Shown: positions 1-7,601, counted from the first letter of the stretch. The stretch: 64,000 nt of DNA from JBICHN01 sp043101845 (GCA_043101845.1 JBICHN010000011.1:1116001-1180000); one strand, 5' to 3'. Notes: a model not told the origin generated them from the sequence alone. Translations and numbers: made by a program.

Positions 1-136
1 CAAGAAGTCGCGCGAGCAGTTCGAGATCCGGACGCACAAGCGAATCATCGATATCACCGAGCCGAACGCCCGCACGGTCGAAGCGCTGAATCGCCTGGTC
101 GTTCCGGCCGGCGTGTTCATCAAGATCAAGGCGTAA
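1..136 (+). CDS. rpsJ: 30S ribosomal protein S10, C-terminal part (cut by the window edge)
   Basis: Reading from base 2, the last 44 codons end in TAA at 134-136 and give the S10 C-terminus: a THKRIIDITEP segment, then EALNRLVVPAGVFIKIKA. S10 is a 30S head protein and the first gene of the classic S10 operon. Its place just before rplC agrees with that order. Only the tail is visible, so the start and promoter lie outside the window. The call is firm because this C-terminal motif is highly conserved. Confidence 0.93.
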   Translation, partial: KKSREQFEIRTHKRIIDITEPNARTVEALNRLVVPAGVFIKIKA

Positions 137-150
137 CCGGACTGATTCAC

Positions 151-177
151 GGCCGGCCCCGAACCCTGGGGGCGGCC
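151..177 (+). other. Hairpin in the rpsJ-rplC spacer
   Basis: GGCCGGCCCC (151-160) pairs with GGGGGCGGCC (168-177) across a 7-base loop, nine of ten positions matching. No T-tract follows, so it is not a classical intrinsic terminator. It sits in the 149-base spacer after rpsJ and may be an RNA processing or stability element. The rest of the spacer shows nothing recognisable except the rplC ribosome binding site. Confidence 0.35.
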
Positions 178-285
178 GCTTGCGTTAACGAGCGAGCGAA
201 CGAGAACAACACACCCTTTCCTTTCGGTCATGTGGATCCGCCGCGGCGTGACGGATCGACCCCTGGCCAGGTTCGGAGCGAGACC

Positions 286-969
286 ATGAGCCTCGGCATC
301 CTCGGACGAAAAGTCGGCATGACCCGCTATTTCACGGAAGACGGGGTGAATGTCCCGGTCACCGTAATCCAGGCGGGCCCCTGCGTCGTGACTGAAGTGA
401 AGACGAAGGACAAGCACGGCTACTCCGCGGTGCAGATCGGTTTCGAAGAGGTCCCGGCGGAGCGGGCGACGATGCCGCTCATCGGGCACGACGCGAAGGC
501 GGGTGTGTCGGCGCGCCGCTTCCATCAGGAGATTCGGCTCGACGAAGACTCGGAGCGTGAGTTGGGCTCCGAGATTACCGTGGCCGACTTCGAAGATGAC
601 ATGTTTGTCGATGTCGTCGCGACCTCGAAGGGCAAGGGATTCCAGGGTGTTATGAAGCGACACAACTTCGCCGGCCTTGAGGCGAGCCACGGCGTTGAGC
701 GGAAGCATCGCTCCCCGGGCTCGATCGGCGGCGGAGGGACGAACCTCGGCACCGGCCCGAAGCTCAAGAAGGGTAAGCGGATGGCCGGCCAGATGGGGGC
801 GGTCCGCACGACGGTGCGAAACCTCGATGTGGTGAAGATCATTCCGGAGCAGAATCTTCTTCTGCTCAAGGGAACTGTACCGGGGCCGAACAAGGGGCTA
901 GTGTTCGTGCGATCCGCTCGGAGAATCGGGCGGAAGAAGCAGTTGAAAGTGTCCGCCGCGCAGAAGTGA
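286..969 (+). CDS. rplC: 50S ribosomal protein L3
   Basis: L3 (227 aa) is a primary 23S rRNA-binding protein that helps form the peptidyl transferase centre. The start at 286 gives MSLGILGRKVGMTRYF, the conserved L3 N-terminus, with GGAG (275-278) as ribosome binding site. The frame is open further upstream to 232, but that part looks non-native. The central loop that reaches the catalytic centre is recognisable (HGVERKHRSPGSIGGGG, then GKRMAGQMG). It is second in the S10 operon, and an unusually long 273-base spacer follows. Confidence 0.96.
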   Translation: MSLGILGRKVGMTRYFTEDGVNVPVTVIQAGPCVVTEVKTKDKHGYSAVQIGFEEVPAERATMPLIGHDAKAGVSARRFHQEIRLDEDSERELGSEITVADFEDDMFVDVVATSKGKGFQGVMKRHNFAGLEASHGVERKHRSPGSIGGGGTNLGTGPKLKKGKRMAGQMGAVRTTVRNLDVVKIIPEQNLLLLKGTVPGPNKGLVFVRSARRIGRKKQLKVSAAQK

Positions 970-1200
970 CGCGTTTCGCGTCGAGCGCGGCGGTTTGTGT
1001 CAAGAAAGGCGTCCGTACGCAGTTTGCGGGCGCCGACCGTTTGAGGAACGAAACGGCGCGGGGACCGAGTCGCCCCGCCCGGCCGGGCAAGCCCGAGAAT
1101 GGGAACTGTCCGGCGCCGACATGCGGTCGCGAAACCGAGTCGAATCCCTGCCGCCGCCTTTGAAGTGAATGAGGCGCCGGAGGGTGAGGCGAGACAAACT

Positions 1201-1223
1201 GGCCGAGGCGAATGACCTCGGCC
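1201..1223 (+). promoter_or_regulatory. Perfect hairpin just before rplD; possible attenuator or translational control element
   Basis: GGCCGAGG (1201-1208) and CCTCGGCC (1216-1223) form an 8-bp perfect stem with a 7-base loop, followed at once by TTT and the rplD ribosome binding region; the rplD ATG is at 1243. It ends the 273-base rplC-rplD spacer, the longest in this ribosomal cluster. In Enterobacteria L4 represses its operon through a leader hairpin. A similar role here is only inferred from position. The rest of the spacer shows no convincing gene; a 65-codon open frame at 966-1163 has no family features. Confidence 0.4.
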
Positions 1224-1242
1224 TTTGCAGGTGCGAAAAGCC

Positions 1243-1929
1243 ATGATTGAACTCCCCGTATACAACCAGCAGGGAGAGCAGGTCGATACCTACCAGCTCG
1301 ACGAGCAGAAGCTCGGCGGCGAAGTCCGGTATGCACTGCTCAAGCAGGCGTATGTCCGCCAGCACGCGAACCGTCGACAGGGTTCGGCGCGGACGAAGAG
1401 TCGCGGCCTCGTCGAAGGCTCCACCCGCAAGCTCTACAAACAGAAGGGCACTGGTCGCGCCCGCATGGGCACGGTCCGGACGAATATTCGTCGGGGCGGC
1501 GGTGTCGCCTTCGCGAAGACCAAGAAGCGCGAGAGCTACCGCCTCGATATGCCACGCAAGATGCGGCGGCTTGCGAATCGCAACGCGGTCCTCGCCAAGG
1601 CCGTGGACCAGGAGATCAAGGTCATCGACGCGCTCGACTTCGACGCGCCGAAGACGAGCGTCTTCCGCAAGCTGCTCGCGGCGGTCGGCGTCGATCGCTC
1701 GTGTCTGCTTGCACTCGACGCGTCGAACCTGAACGGCGCCCTTTCGGCGCGAAACCTTGATGGCGTCGACTCGATCCGCTGGGAGCAGCTCAACGCGTTT
1801 GAACTGCTCAACCATCGGTACCTCGTGATCGATCGGGCGAGCCTCGACGCGTTCGTGAACGGTCGCTACTTCGGCGAGGGCGCCGCGGCGGAGAACGGCG
1901 CCGCCAAGGCCGGAAAGGGAGGCGAGTAA
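1243..1929 (+). CDS. rplD: 50S ribosomal protein L4
   Basis: L4 (228 aa) binds 23S rRNA early in assembly and lines the exit tunnel. In several bacteria it also regulates its own operon. The conserved tunnel-loop region is clear: ARTKSRGLVEGSTRK, KQKGTGRARMGTVR and RRGGGVAF. I start at ATG 1243 (MIELPVYNQQGEQV), which matches the family, rather than an in-frame TTG at 1225. The C-terminus carries a short Ala/Gly/Lys tail. It ends 3 bases before rplW, so the two are probably translated together. Confidence 0.96.
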   Translation: MIELPVYNQQGEQVDTYQLDEQKLGGEVRYALLKQAYVRQHANRRQGSARTKSRGLVEGSTRKLYKQKGTGRARMGTVRTNIRRGGGVAFAKTKKRESYRLDMPRKMRRLANRNAVLAKAVDQEIKVIDALDFDAPKTSVFRKLLAAVGVDRSCLLALDASNLNGALSARNLDGVDSIRWEQLNAFELLNHRYLVIDRASLDAFVNGRYFGEGAAAENGAAKAGKGGE

Positions 1930-1932
1930 GCC

Positions 1933-2208
1933 ATGGAATCGACGACCGTTATTCGCCGTCCGCTCATCACGGAAAAGAACACCGAGGCGATGGAAGAAAA
2001 TCGCTACGCGTTCGAGGTGGATCGCCGCGCGACCAAGCCGCAGATCCGCCGGGCCGTGGAAGAGCTGTATGAGGTGCGCGTGATGGGCGTGGCCACGGTG
2101 CGTCGCAAGGGGAAGACCCGGCGCACGCGGTACGGCTACACGAACACCGGCCTCGTGAAGAAGGCGATTGTGAAAGTGCATCCCGAAGATCGGATCGAAC
2201 TGTTCTGA
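1933..2208 (+). CDS. rplW: 50S ribosomal protein L23
   Basis: L23 (91 aa) sits at the tunnel exit and is the docking site for trigger factor and SRP. The N-terminal motif VIRRPLITEKNT and the following YAFEVDRRATKPQI are typical, as is the basic loop KGKTRRTRYGYTN. Length is normal for bacteria. The gene begins 3 bases after the rplD stop and is followed by rplB, which is the standard order L4-L23-L2. Confidence 0.96.
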   Translation: MESTTVIRRPLITEKNTEAMEENRYAFEVDRRATKPQIRRAVEELYEVRVMGVATVRRKGKTRRTRYGYTNTGLVKKAIVKVHPEDRIELF

Positions 2209-2274
2209 TCCTTGGTTGAATGATGGATTCACGCGTTGGGCCGCATGCCCCCGCGTGTGGGAAGGGCCAGTGAA

Positions 2275-3129
2275 ATGGCGATTCGAGTTTACAAGCGAAC
2301 CAGCGCCGGCCGGCGGAACGCTTCAGTCAACCTGCATGAAGCGGTGACGAAGAAGACGCCGGAGAAGTCGCTGCTCCGCCCGCTCAACAAGAAGGGCGGT
2401 CGAAACAGCCAGGGCAAGATTACGGTCAAGGGGCGCGGCGGCGGTCACAAGCGCCGCTATCGCGTCATTGACTGGAAGCGCCGGAAGGACGACTCGCCGG
2501 CGAAGGTCGTTGGCATCGAGTACGACCCGAACCGCTCGGCGCACATCGCCCTGCTCGAGTACGCCGACGGGACGGTTCGCTACATCCTCGCGCCCAAGGG
2601 GCTGAAGGATGGCGACAAGCTCCTCTCGAGTGAGAATAAGATTGAACCGAAGCCCGGCAACTGCATGCCGTTGAAGCACATTCCGACGGGATTGAATGTG
2701 CATTGCATCGAGTTGACCGCGGGGCGGGGCGGGCAGATCTGCCGCTCGGCGGGCAATTACGCACGGCTGTCGAACCGTGAAGGTCGCTGGGCCACGCTCG
2801 TGCTTCCTTCCGGTGAGATCCGCCAGGTGTCGATCGATTGTCGCGCGACGATCGGTGAAGTCGGCAACAGCGATCATCAGCAGGTACGGCTCGGCAAGGC
2901 CGGACGCAATCGTCACCTCGGCCGTCGCCCGAAGACGCGCGGCATGGCGATGAGCCATCACTGCCACCCGCTGGGTGGCGGCGAAGGTCGCTCGAAGGGC
3001 GGTCGACTCCCGGCGAACGCCGCGGGCACTTCGGCGAAGGGCGGGCGCACCCGCTCGCGCAAGAAGCAGAGCAACAAGCGAATCATCCGTCGCCGTCGCA
3101 GCGTGCGGTACGGACAGCTGACCCTGTGA
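2275..3129 (+). CDS. rplB: 50S ribosomal protein L2
   Basis: L2 (284 aa) is needed for subunit association and peptidyl transferase assembly. The ATG at 2275 gives MAIRVYKRTSAGRRNASV, the usual N-terminus; the open frame continues back to 2236 but that part is spacer. Conserved blocks include GRGGGHKRRYRVIDWKR, the SH3-like RNA-binding core, and the C-terminal MSHHCHPLGGGEGR loop with its functional histidines. Length is close to the family norm of about 275. Confidence 0.96.
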   Translation: MAIRVYKRTSAGRRNASVNLHEAVTKKTPEKSLLRPLNKKGGRNSQGKITVKGRGGGHKRRYRVIDWKRRKDDSPAKVVGIEYDPNRSAHIALLEYADGTVRYILAPKGLKDGDKLLSSENKIEPKPGNCMPLKHIPTGLNVHCIELTAGRGGQICRSAGNYARLSNREGRWATLVLPSGEIRQVSIDCRATIGEVGNSDHQQVRLGKAGRNRHLGRRPKTRGMAMSHHCHPLGGGEGRSKGGRLPANAAGTSAKGGRTRSRKKQSNKRIIRRRRSVRYGQLTL

Positions 3130-3142
3130 GGACGGTAGGACT

Positions 3143-3433
3143 ATGGCTCGATCGTTGAAAAAGGGACCGTTCGTCGACGAGAAGCTTTACCGCAAGGTGG
3201 AGCGTCTGAATTCGCAGAATCGTCGCGAGCCGATCAAGACCTGGGCGCGAAGCAGCACGATCGTTCCGGAATTCGTCGGCCACACCTTCAAGGTACACAA
3301 CGGCCGCGTGTTCATGGATGTGTTCGTGACCGAGGACATGGTCGGCCACAAGCTCGGCGAGTTCTCGATGACGCGGACCTTCCGCGGTCACACGAACAAG
3401 AAGGAAGGCATCGCGGCGGGCGCCCGTCGCTGA
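3143..3433 (+). CDS. rpsS: 30S ribosomal protein S19
   Basis: S19 (96 aa) lies in the 30S head and contacts S13 and the A-site finger. The N-terminus MARSLKKGPFVDEKL and the block TWARSSTIVPEFVGHTFKVHNGR are diagnostic, with GHKLGEFSMTRTFRGH near the end. It is 13 bases after rplB in the standard order. Nothing is unusual in length or composition. Confidence 0.96.
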   Translation: MARSLKKGPFVDEKLYRKVERLNSQNRREPIKTWARSSTIVPEFVGHTFKVHNGRVFMDVFVTEDMVGHKLGEFSMTRTFRGHTNKKEGIAAGARR

Positions 3434-3484
3434 TCGCGATCGGCGGCGCCGGTCGCCTTGCATGGAATTGGATAGGGATTCGTC

Positions 3485-4027
3485 ATGATCCTGAACAAAG
3501 ACAAGTTCAACAACGCGATTCGCAAGTCGGGCGCGACACACGAGTCACTCGCCGAGGCGATTGATCGCCCGGGACTGAGCGACAAGAGAGCGCTTGCGGC
3601 CGTGCGGAATTGGGTGAAGGGCAACTTCAAGCCGAAGCCCACGCCGCAGGACCTCGAGGCGATCGCGAACACGCTCGGCGTCGAAGTGCGTGAGATCGTC
3701 ATGTTCGACAGCGCGGCGAAGTGGTCGCGGATCGCGCCCCGCAAGGCGCGGCTCGTCACCGACCTCATTCGCGGCAAGGACATCGACGCGGCGCTCACGG
3801 CGCTCCGGTTCAGCAAGAAGCGGGCGGCGGTGATGGTCCGGCAGGCGCTCGACGCGGCGATCGCTTCGGCGGAGGACAACGACGCCGATGTGACGCGCCT
3901 CGTCGTCACCGAGTCGCGGATTGATGAAGGGCCGACGATGAAACGCTGGCAGGCGAAGGACCGTGGGCGGGCGCATCCGATTCTGAAGCGCACGAGCCAC
4001 ATCCGCGTCGCCGTGGAGGAGGTTTGA
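3485..4027 (+). CDS. rplV: 50S ribosomal protein L22 with an N-terminal XRE-like helix-turn-helix extension
   Basis: The protein has 180 aa, against about 110-120 for ordinary L22. Residues 78-180 are L22 itself (KWSRIAPRKARLVTDLIRGK at the start, the tunnel beta-hairpin, then KRTSHIRVAVEEV). Residues 1-72 look like a Cro/CI (XRE) helix-turn-helix: AIRKSGATHESLAEAI, then a VRNWVKGN turn, then PQDLEAIANTLGVEVREIV. The ATG at 3485 has an AGGGA site 7 bases upstream. Starting at the internal Met73 would leave a gap of about 270 bases that keeps gene-like codon use. L22 lines the exit tunnel. The extra domain could bind RNA or DNA, or act in assembly; its role is unknown. Confidence 0.93.
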   Translation: MILNKDKFNNAIRKSGATHESLAEAIDRPGLSDKRALAAVRNWVKGNFKPKPTPQDLEAIANTLGVEVREIVMFDSAAKWSRIAPRKARLVTDLIRGKDIDAALTALRFSKKRAAVMVRQALDAAIASAEDNDADVTRLVVTESRIDEGPTMKRWQAKDRGRAHPILKRTSHIRVAVEEV

Positions 4028-4138
4028 GTCGCGACCGGATTCGCGCCCGCTGAGTGAACGGCGGGTGTGCGGTCGAATGACGAACGCCAAACAGGGGCGC
4101 GATCGAACGACGACGCGTCCAGGCTGGATAGGACGACT

Positions 4139-4837
4139 ATGGGACAGAAGTGTCATCCGTTGGGTTTCCGCATCGGCATCACCGAGCCGCACCGCAGCCG
4201 CTGGTACGCGCCGAAGGCGTTGTACGGCGAACTGCTGGTCGAAGACTACCGCATCCGCGAGTATGTCGATCAGCGGCTCAACCGGACGCCGCCGTTCGCC
4301 GCCGTGGCGGAGATCCATATTGAGCGCACGCGTGAAGAGCTCACCGTCATCGTGAAGACGGCGCGGCCGGGGCTCGTGATCGGCCCGAAGGGTGTCGAGA
4401 TCGAGCGGCTGACGAACGATCTCACCACGATGACCGGCCGAAAGGTCTCGATCAAGGTGGTCGAGATCAAGAGCCCGGACTTGAACGCCCAGCTCATCGC
4501 GGAGGGCATTGCGGAGCAGCTCAAGAAGCGGGCGAGCTTCCGGCGCATCCTCAAGATGCGCGCCGAAGCGGCGATGCAGGCCGGGGCGAAGGGCGTGAAG
4601 ATTTCGATCGCCGGACGGCTCGGTGGTTCGGAAATGAGCCGCCGGCTTACGACGAGCCTCGGATCCATCCCGCTCCAGACGCTGCAGGCCAATGTGGATT
4701 ACGGCTTCGCGCCGAGCCGCACGAAGTACGGCGTCATCGGCGTGAAGGTCTGGGTCTACAAGGGCATGTATGAGGCCGGTGGCGAAGAGGAGAGCACGGC
4801 GGCCGGCGGACGGGCGCGGGCGCGCGGCCGGCGCTGA
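4139..4837 (+). CDS. rpsC: 30S ribosomal protein S3
   Basis: S3 (232 aa) forms part of the mRNA entry channel and its helicase activity. The start at 4139 gives MGQKCHPLGFRIGI, the conserved N-terminus; the frame is open back to 4067 but that is spacer. The KH domain is clear (VIVKTARPGLVIGPKGVEI), and the C-terminal domain has SIAGRLGGSEMSR and the usual GVKVWVYKG. A short Gly/Arg-rich tail ends the protein. It follows rplV in normal order. Confidence 0.95.
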   Translation: MGQKCHPLGFRIGITEPHRSRWYAPKALYGELLVEDYRIREYVDQRLNRTPPFAAVAEIHIERTREELTVIVKTARPGLVIGPKGVEIERLTNDLTTMTGRKVSIKVVEIKSPDLNAQLIAEGIAEQLKKRASFRRILKMRAEAAMQAGAKGVKISIAGRLGGSEMSRRLTTSLGSIPLQTLQANVDYGFAPSRTKYGVIGVKVWVYKGMYEAGGEEESTAAGGRARARGRR

Positions 4838-4864
4838 TCGACGCGACGACACTACGAGATTCAC

Positions 4865-4888
4865 GCGGCGGCGATGATCGCCGGCCGC
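4865..4888 (+). other. Hairpin in the rpsC-rplP spacer
   Basis: GCGGCGGCGA pairs with TCGCCGGCCGC with one unpaired G and a 3-base loop. It lies 43 bases before the rplP start, in a 93-base spacer. No T-tract follows. It is one of several stem-loops found between genes of this operon. Confidence 0.35.
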
Positions 4889-4930
4889 ATCCCCGAATGA
4901 CACGGGGCGAACGACGAGGGAGTACATCCG

Positions 4931-5350
4931 ATGCCTCGGATGCCGAAACGAACGAAGTACCGCAAGCAGCAGCGCGGCAAGCTCAAGGGCAACGCGACGC
5001 GGGGGAATTATGTCGCGTACGGCGACTATGGCCTTCAGTCGCTCGAGACCGCACTGGTCTCGGCGCGGCAGATCGAAGCCGGCCGCATCGCCGCGCAGCA
5101 CTACCTGCATCGTCAGGGCAAGGTGTTCATCCGCATCTTCCCCGACAAGCCGGTGTCCAAGAAGCCGCTCGAAACGCGAATGGGCAAGGGCAAGGCGGAC
5201 ACGGACTTCTGGGCGGCGCGAGTGAAGCCGGGCACGGTGCTCTTCGAGATCGCCGGCGTGCCGGAACTCGCGGCGCGGAACGCGCTGGCTCGCGTCGCGA
5301 TGAAGATGCCCGTGCGGTGCCGCCTCGTCGAGCGGCGGTTGACCGTCTGA
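4931..5350 (+). CDS. rplP: 50S ribosomal protein L16
   Basis: L16 (139 aa) helps position the A-site tRNA and organises the 50S. The protein begins MPRMPKRTKYRKQQRG and contains the family core GDYGLQSLETALVSARQIEA, then RIFPDKPVSKKP and RMGKGKADTDFWAARVKPG. Length matches the family. The ribosome binding site GAGGGAG lies 5-10 bases before the ATG. rpmC follows closely, as usual. Confidence 0.96.
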   Translation: MPRMPKRTKYRKQQRGKLKGNATRGNYVAYGDYGLQSLETALVSARQIEAGRIAAQHYLHRQGKVFIRIFPDKPVSKKPLETRMGKGKADTDFWAARVKPGTVLFEIAGVPELAARNALARVAMKMPVRCRLVERRLTV

Positions 5351-5374
5351 TTGCAGGAACGGATAGGCAGAGCC

Positions 5375-5581
5375 ATGAAAGCCACAGAAGTACACAAGCT
5401 GAACGACGAAGAGATCGCGGTCGAGGTCAATCGACTCCGCCGCCGCATGTTCGAGCTCCGCACCCAGTCGGTGACGGAGAAGATCGAAGACACTTCGCAG
5501 TTCATGAAGACCAAGAAGGACATCGCCCGCCTGCTCACCGAGAAGCGGCAGCGCGAGATCGAAAGGCAGAAGCAGTCATGA
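5375..5581 (+). CDS. rpmC: 50S ribosomal protein L29
   Basis: L29 (68 aa) sits at the tunnel exit beside L23. It is a short two-helix protein: MKATEVHKLNDEEIAVEVNR, then LRRRMFELRTQ, then a second basic helix. I start at ATG 5375 instead of an in-frame TTG at 5351, because the family begins at this Met. Its stop overlaps the rpsQ start (ATGA), so the two are probably translationally coupled. Confidence 0.94.
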   Translation: MKATEVHKLNDEEIAVEVNRLRRRMFELRTQSVTEKIEDTSQFMKTKKDIARLLTEKRQREIERQKQS

Positions 5582-5877
5582 CGACTTCGGCGAACGAGAG
5601 CACGAAGCTGCGCGGAACGCAGACCGGCGTCGTCGTCGGCGCGAAGTCCGAGAAGACGCGCAAGGTCACCATCGAGTACCTCGCGAAGCACCCGAAGTAC
5701 GGCAAGTACATTCGGCGACGCACGACGCTGCAGACGCACGACGAGCAGAACCTGTCGGGTGAAGGCGACCGCGTCGAGATCGCGCCCTGCCGCCCGATGA
5801 GCAAGACGAAGCGTTGGCGGATCGTGCGCGTCCTGGAGAAGGCGCCGGAGCCGGTCGCCGTGACGACCACCGGCTGA
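5578..5877 (+). CDS. rpsQ: 30S ribosomal protein S17
   Basis: S17 (99 aa) is a primary 16S rRNA-binding OB-fold protein. The core is recognisable as TGVVVGAKSEKTRKVTIEY, then a HPKYGKYIRRRT segment, then GDRVEIAPCRPMSKTKRW. The ATG at 5578 overlaps the rpmC stop by 4 bases. The same frame is open far upstream through rplP, but this is only the absence of stops in a shifted frame. A short C-terminal tail (EPVAVTTTG) is non-conserved. Confidence 0.95.
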   Translation: MTTSANESTKLRGTQTGVVVGAKSEKTRKVTIEYLAKHPKYGKYIRRRTTLQTHDEQNLSGEGDRVEIAPCRPMSKTKRWRIVRVLEKAPEPVAVTTTG

Positions 5878-5904
5878 GAAACGAACGGGAATGAATGATC
5901 CGCG

Positions 5905-5928
5905 TCAGCCGCAGCAAACGACGGCTGA
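5905..5928 (+). other. Hairpin in the rpsQ-rplN spacer
   Basis: TCAGCCG (5905-5911) and CGGCTGA (5922-5928) form a perfect 7-bp stem with a 10-base loop, 20 bases before the rplN ATG. It is preceded by the word GAATGATCCGCG, which recurs in the rplX-rplE spacer next to another hairpin. The function is unknown. Confidence 0.35.
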
Positions 5929-5947
5929 GCGGAACAGGTGAACGGCC

Positions 5948-6334
5948 ATGATTCAGCAAGAATCGCGAGTAGATGTCGCGGACAACACGGGAGCGAAAGT
6001 CGCCTATGTCATCAGGGTGCTTGGCGGCTCCACCGCTCGTGGAAAGTTCACGCGCCGGACAGCCGGCGTGGGTGACCGGGTCGTCTGTTCGATCAAGAAG
6101 GCGCTGCCCGGCGGCGATGTGAAGGTCGGAGACAAGGTTCGCGCCGTCGTGGTGCGTACGGCGTACCCGACGAAGCGGCCCGATGGCTCGTCGATTCGCT
6201 TCGACAAGTCCGCGGTCGTGCTCATCAACGAAGACGGTTCGCCGCGGGGCACCCGCATCTTCGGCGCCGTCGCCCGTGAGCTGCGCGAGAAGAACTATCT
6301 GAAGATCGTGTCCCTGGCCACGGAGGTGCTCTAA
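5948..6334 (+). CDS. rplN: 50S ribosomal protein L14
   Basis: L14 (128 aa) forms intersubunit bridge B8 and is the docking site for the silencing factor RsfS. It begins MIQQESRVDVADNTGAK, contains VGDRVVCSIKKALPGGDVK and ends with GSPRGTRIFGAVARELRE and the KNYLKIVSLA block. It is slightly longer than the usual 122 aa. rplX starts 3 bases after the stop. Confidence 0.96.
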   Translation: MIQQESRVDVADNTGAKVAYVIRVLGGSTARGKFTRRTAGVGDRVVCSIKKALPGGDVKVGDKVRAVVVRTAYPTKRPDGSSIRFDKSAVVLINEDGSPRGTRIFGAVARELREKNYLKIVSLATEVL

Positions 6335-6336
6335 CC

Positions 6337-6696
6337 ATGCCGCGCCATGTACGCAAAGGCGATACGGTGATCGTCACCGCCGGCGACGACAAGGGTCGTA
6401 CCGGCACGGTGCTGCAGGTCATTCCGAAGTCCGACCAGGTGGTGGTTCAGGGCATCAATGTGAAGACCAAGCACCTCAAGCCGACGCAGCAGAACCCGCA
6501 GGGTGGGGTCATCACCAAGGAGATGCCCCTGCACATTTCGAATGTGAGCCCGATGGTCGACGGCCGCGCCACCCGCGTCCGCTTTGAGAAGAAGGACGAC
6601 GGCACGAAGGTCCGTGTCGCCGCCCGAAACGGCGACGAGCTTTCCACGGTCCACCGGGCGAAGAAGAAGCGCGCGAAAAAGGGCGCCGAGGCCTGA
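6337..6696 (+). CDS. rplX: 50S ribosomal protein L24
   Basis: L24 (119 aa) starts 50S assembly at the 5' end of 23S rRNA. The N-terminal KOW motif is clear (VRKGDTVIVTAGDDKGRTG), followed by the VVVQGINVKTKHLKP block and the loop PQGGVITKEMPLHISNV. The basic C-terminal tail (AKKKRAKKGAEA) is common in this family. It is 3 bases downstream of rplN. Confidence 0.95.
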   Translation: MPRHVRKGDTVIVTAGDDKGRTGTVLQVIPKSDQVVVQGINVKTKHLKPTQQNPQGGVITKEMPLHISNVSPMVDGRATRVRFEKKDDGTKVRVAARNGDELSTVHRAKKKRAKKGAEA

Positions 6697-6708
6697 CTGA
6701 ATGATCCG

Positions 6709-6725
6709 CGCCGGCCCGTCCGGCG
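6709..6725 (+). other. Hairpin in the rplX-rplE spacer
   Basis: CGCCGG and CCGGCG form a perfect 6-bp stem with a 5-base loop, 15 bases before the rplE start and next to its ribosome binding region. The word GAATGATCCGCG just before it is shared with the rpsQ-rplN spacer. Confidence 0.3.
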
Positions 6726-6740
6726 AAAGGCAGTAGAACC

Positions 6741-7331
6741 ATGACCGCCACTCAGACACAAACCGCCACCCCGCGTTATGAGCAGATGCTCCGCGATGAG
6801 GTCTGGCCGAAGGTCAAAGAGGAATTCGGGTTTGACAATCCGATGAGCCTCCCGCGCCTCGACAAGATCATTCTCAATGTCGGCTTCGGTCAGCATCTCG
6901 AGAATAACAAGATCAAGCCCGAGGTGCGCGACACCGTGCTCGACTCGCTCTCGACGATTACCGGCCAGAAGCCGATTCTCATCAAGGCGAAGAAGTCCGT
7001 GTCGAACTTCAAGGTGCGCGAGGGCGCCATTACGGCTGCGATGGTCACGCTGCGGCGTGACCGGATGTGGCACTTCTTCGATCGCCTTGTAAACCTCGCG
7101 ATTCCGCGCGTGAAGGACTTCCGCGGACTGTCGGACAAGTCCTTCGATCACGCCGGGAATTATGGCTTCGGGTTCTCCGAGCAGGCGGTCTGGCCGGAGA
7201 TTGACATGGGCCAGGTGAATGTCGTGCACGGCATGCACATCAACCTGGTCTTCCGGAACTCGACGCCGGACATCAGCCGCTTCACGCTCAAGGAGCTCGG
7301 CTGGCCCTTCCGTCGACCGGAGCAGGATTGA
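6741..7331 (+). CDS. rplE: 50S ribosomal protein L5
   Basis: L5 (196 aa) binds 5S rRNA and forms part of the central protuberance. The family motifs are present: MSLPRLDKIILNVGFG, ITGQKPILIKAKKSVSNFK, the loop VRGAITAAMVTLRRD-like block and YGFGFSEQAVWPEID. It has about 15 residues of extra Thr/Gln-rich N-terminus. An 84-base spacer without obvious structure separates it from rpsN. Confidence 0.95.
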   Translation: MTATQTQTATPRYEQMLRDEVWPKVKEEFGFDNPMSLPRLDKIILNVGFGQHLENNKIKPEVRDTVLDSLSTITGQKPILIKAKKSVSNFKVREGAITAAMVTLRRDRMWHFFDRLVNLAIPRVKDFRGLSDKSFDHAGNYGFGFSEQAVWPEIDMGQVNVVHGMHINLVFRNSTPDISRFTLKELGWPFRRPEQD

Positions 7332-7415
7332 ACTTCTCGCGACCCGGTCCGCCGCGCGCGAATTGAACTGATTGATTGAACGAGACGGATTCGTTCCGAA
7401 AGAAAGTGGACACTG

Positions 7416-7601
7416 ATGGCGACGAAAGCACAGATGGCCCGGATGAAGCGGACCCCGAAGTACTCGACCCGGATCGTGCGCCGGTGCGAGATCACCGGTC
7501 GTTCGCGCGGCGTGTACCGGAAGTTCCGAATCAGCCGCATCATGCTCCGCGAACTGGCGCACAAGGGGATGATCCCCGGCATGCGCAAGGCGAGCTGGTG
7601 A
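7416..7601 (+). CDS. rpsN: 30S ribosomal protein S14, short form without an intact zinc site
   Basis: S14 (61 aa) is a 30S head protein. The length and the tail RELAHKGMIPGMRKASW match the short, type-Z form that normally binds zinc through two CxxC pairs. Here the first pair reads CEIT (only Cys24 is left) and the second is replaced by ISRIM, with no cysteine. The protein is therefore a short S14 that has lost zinc binding, as known for C-minus variants of several ribosomal proteins. It lies between rplE and rpsH, the normal place. Confidence 0.93.
   Translation: MATKAQMARMKRTPKYSTRIVRRCEITGRSRGVYRKFRISRIMLRELAHKGMIPGMRKASW

Noticed and set aside
966..1163. A 65-codon frame in the rplC-rplD spacer
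   Set aside because: Starts inside the rplC stop region without a ribosome binding site and has no recognisable features; kept as spacer.
3545..5395. A 616-codon minus-strand frame across rplV, rpsC and rplP
   Set aside because: Shadow of three ribosomal genes with unmistakable sense products; no family features.
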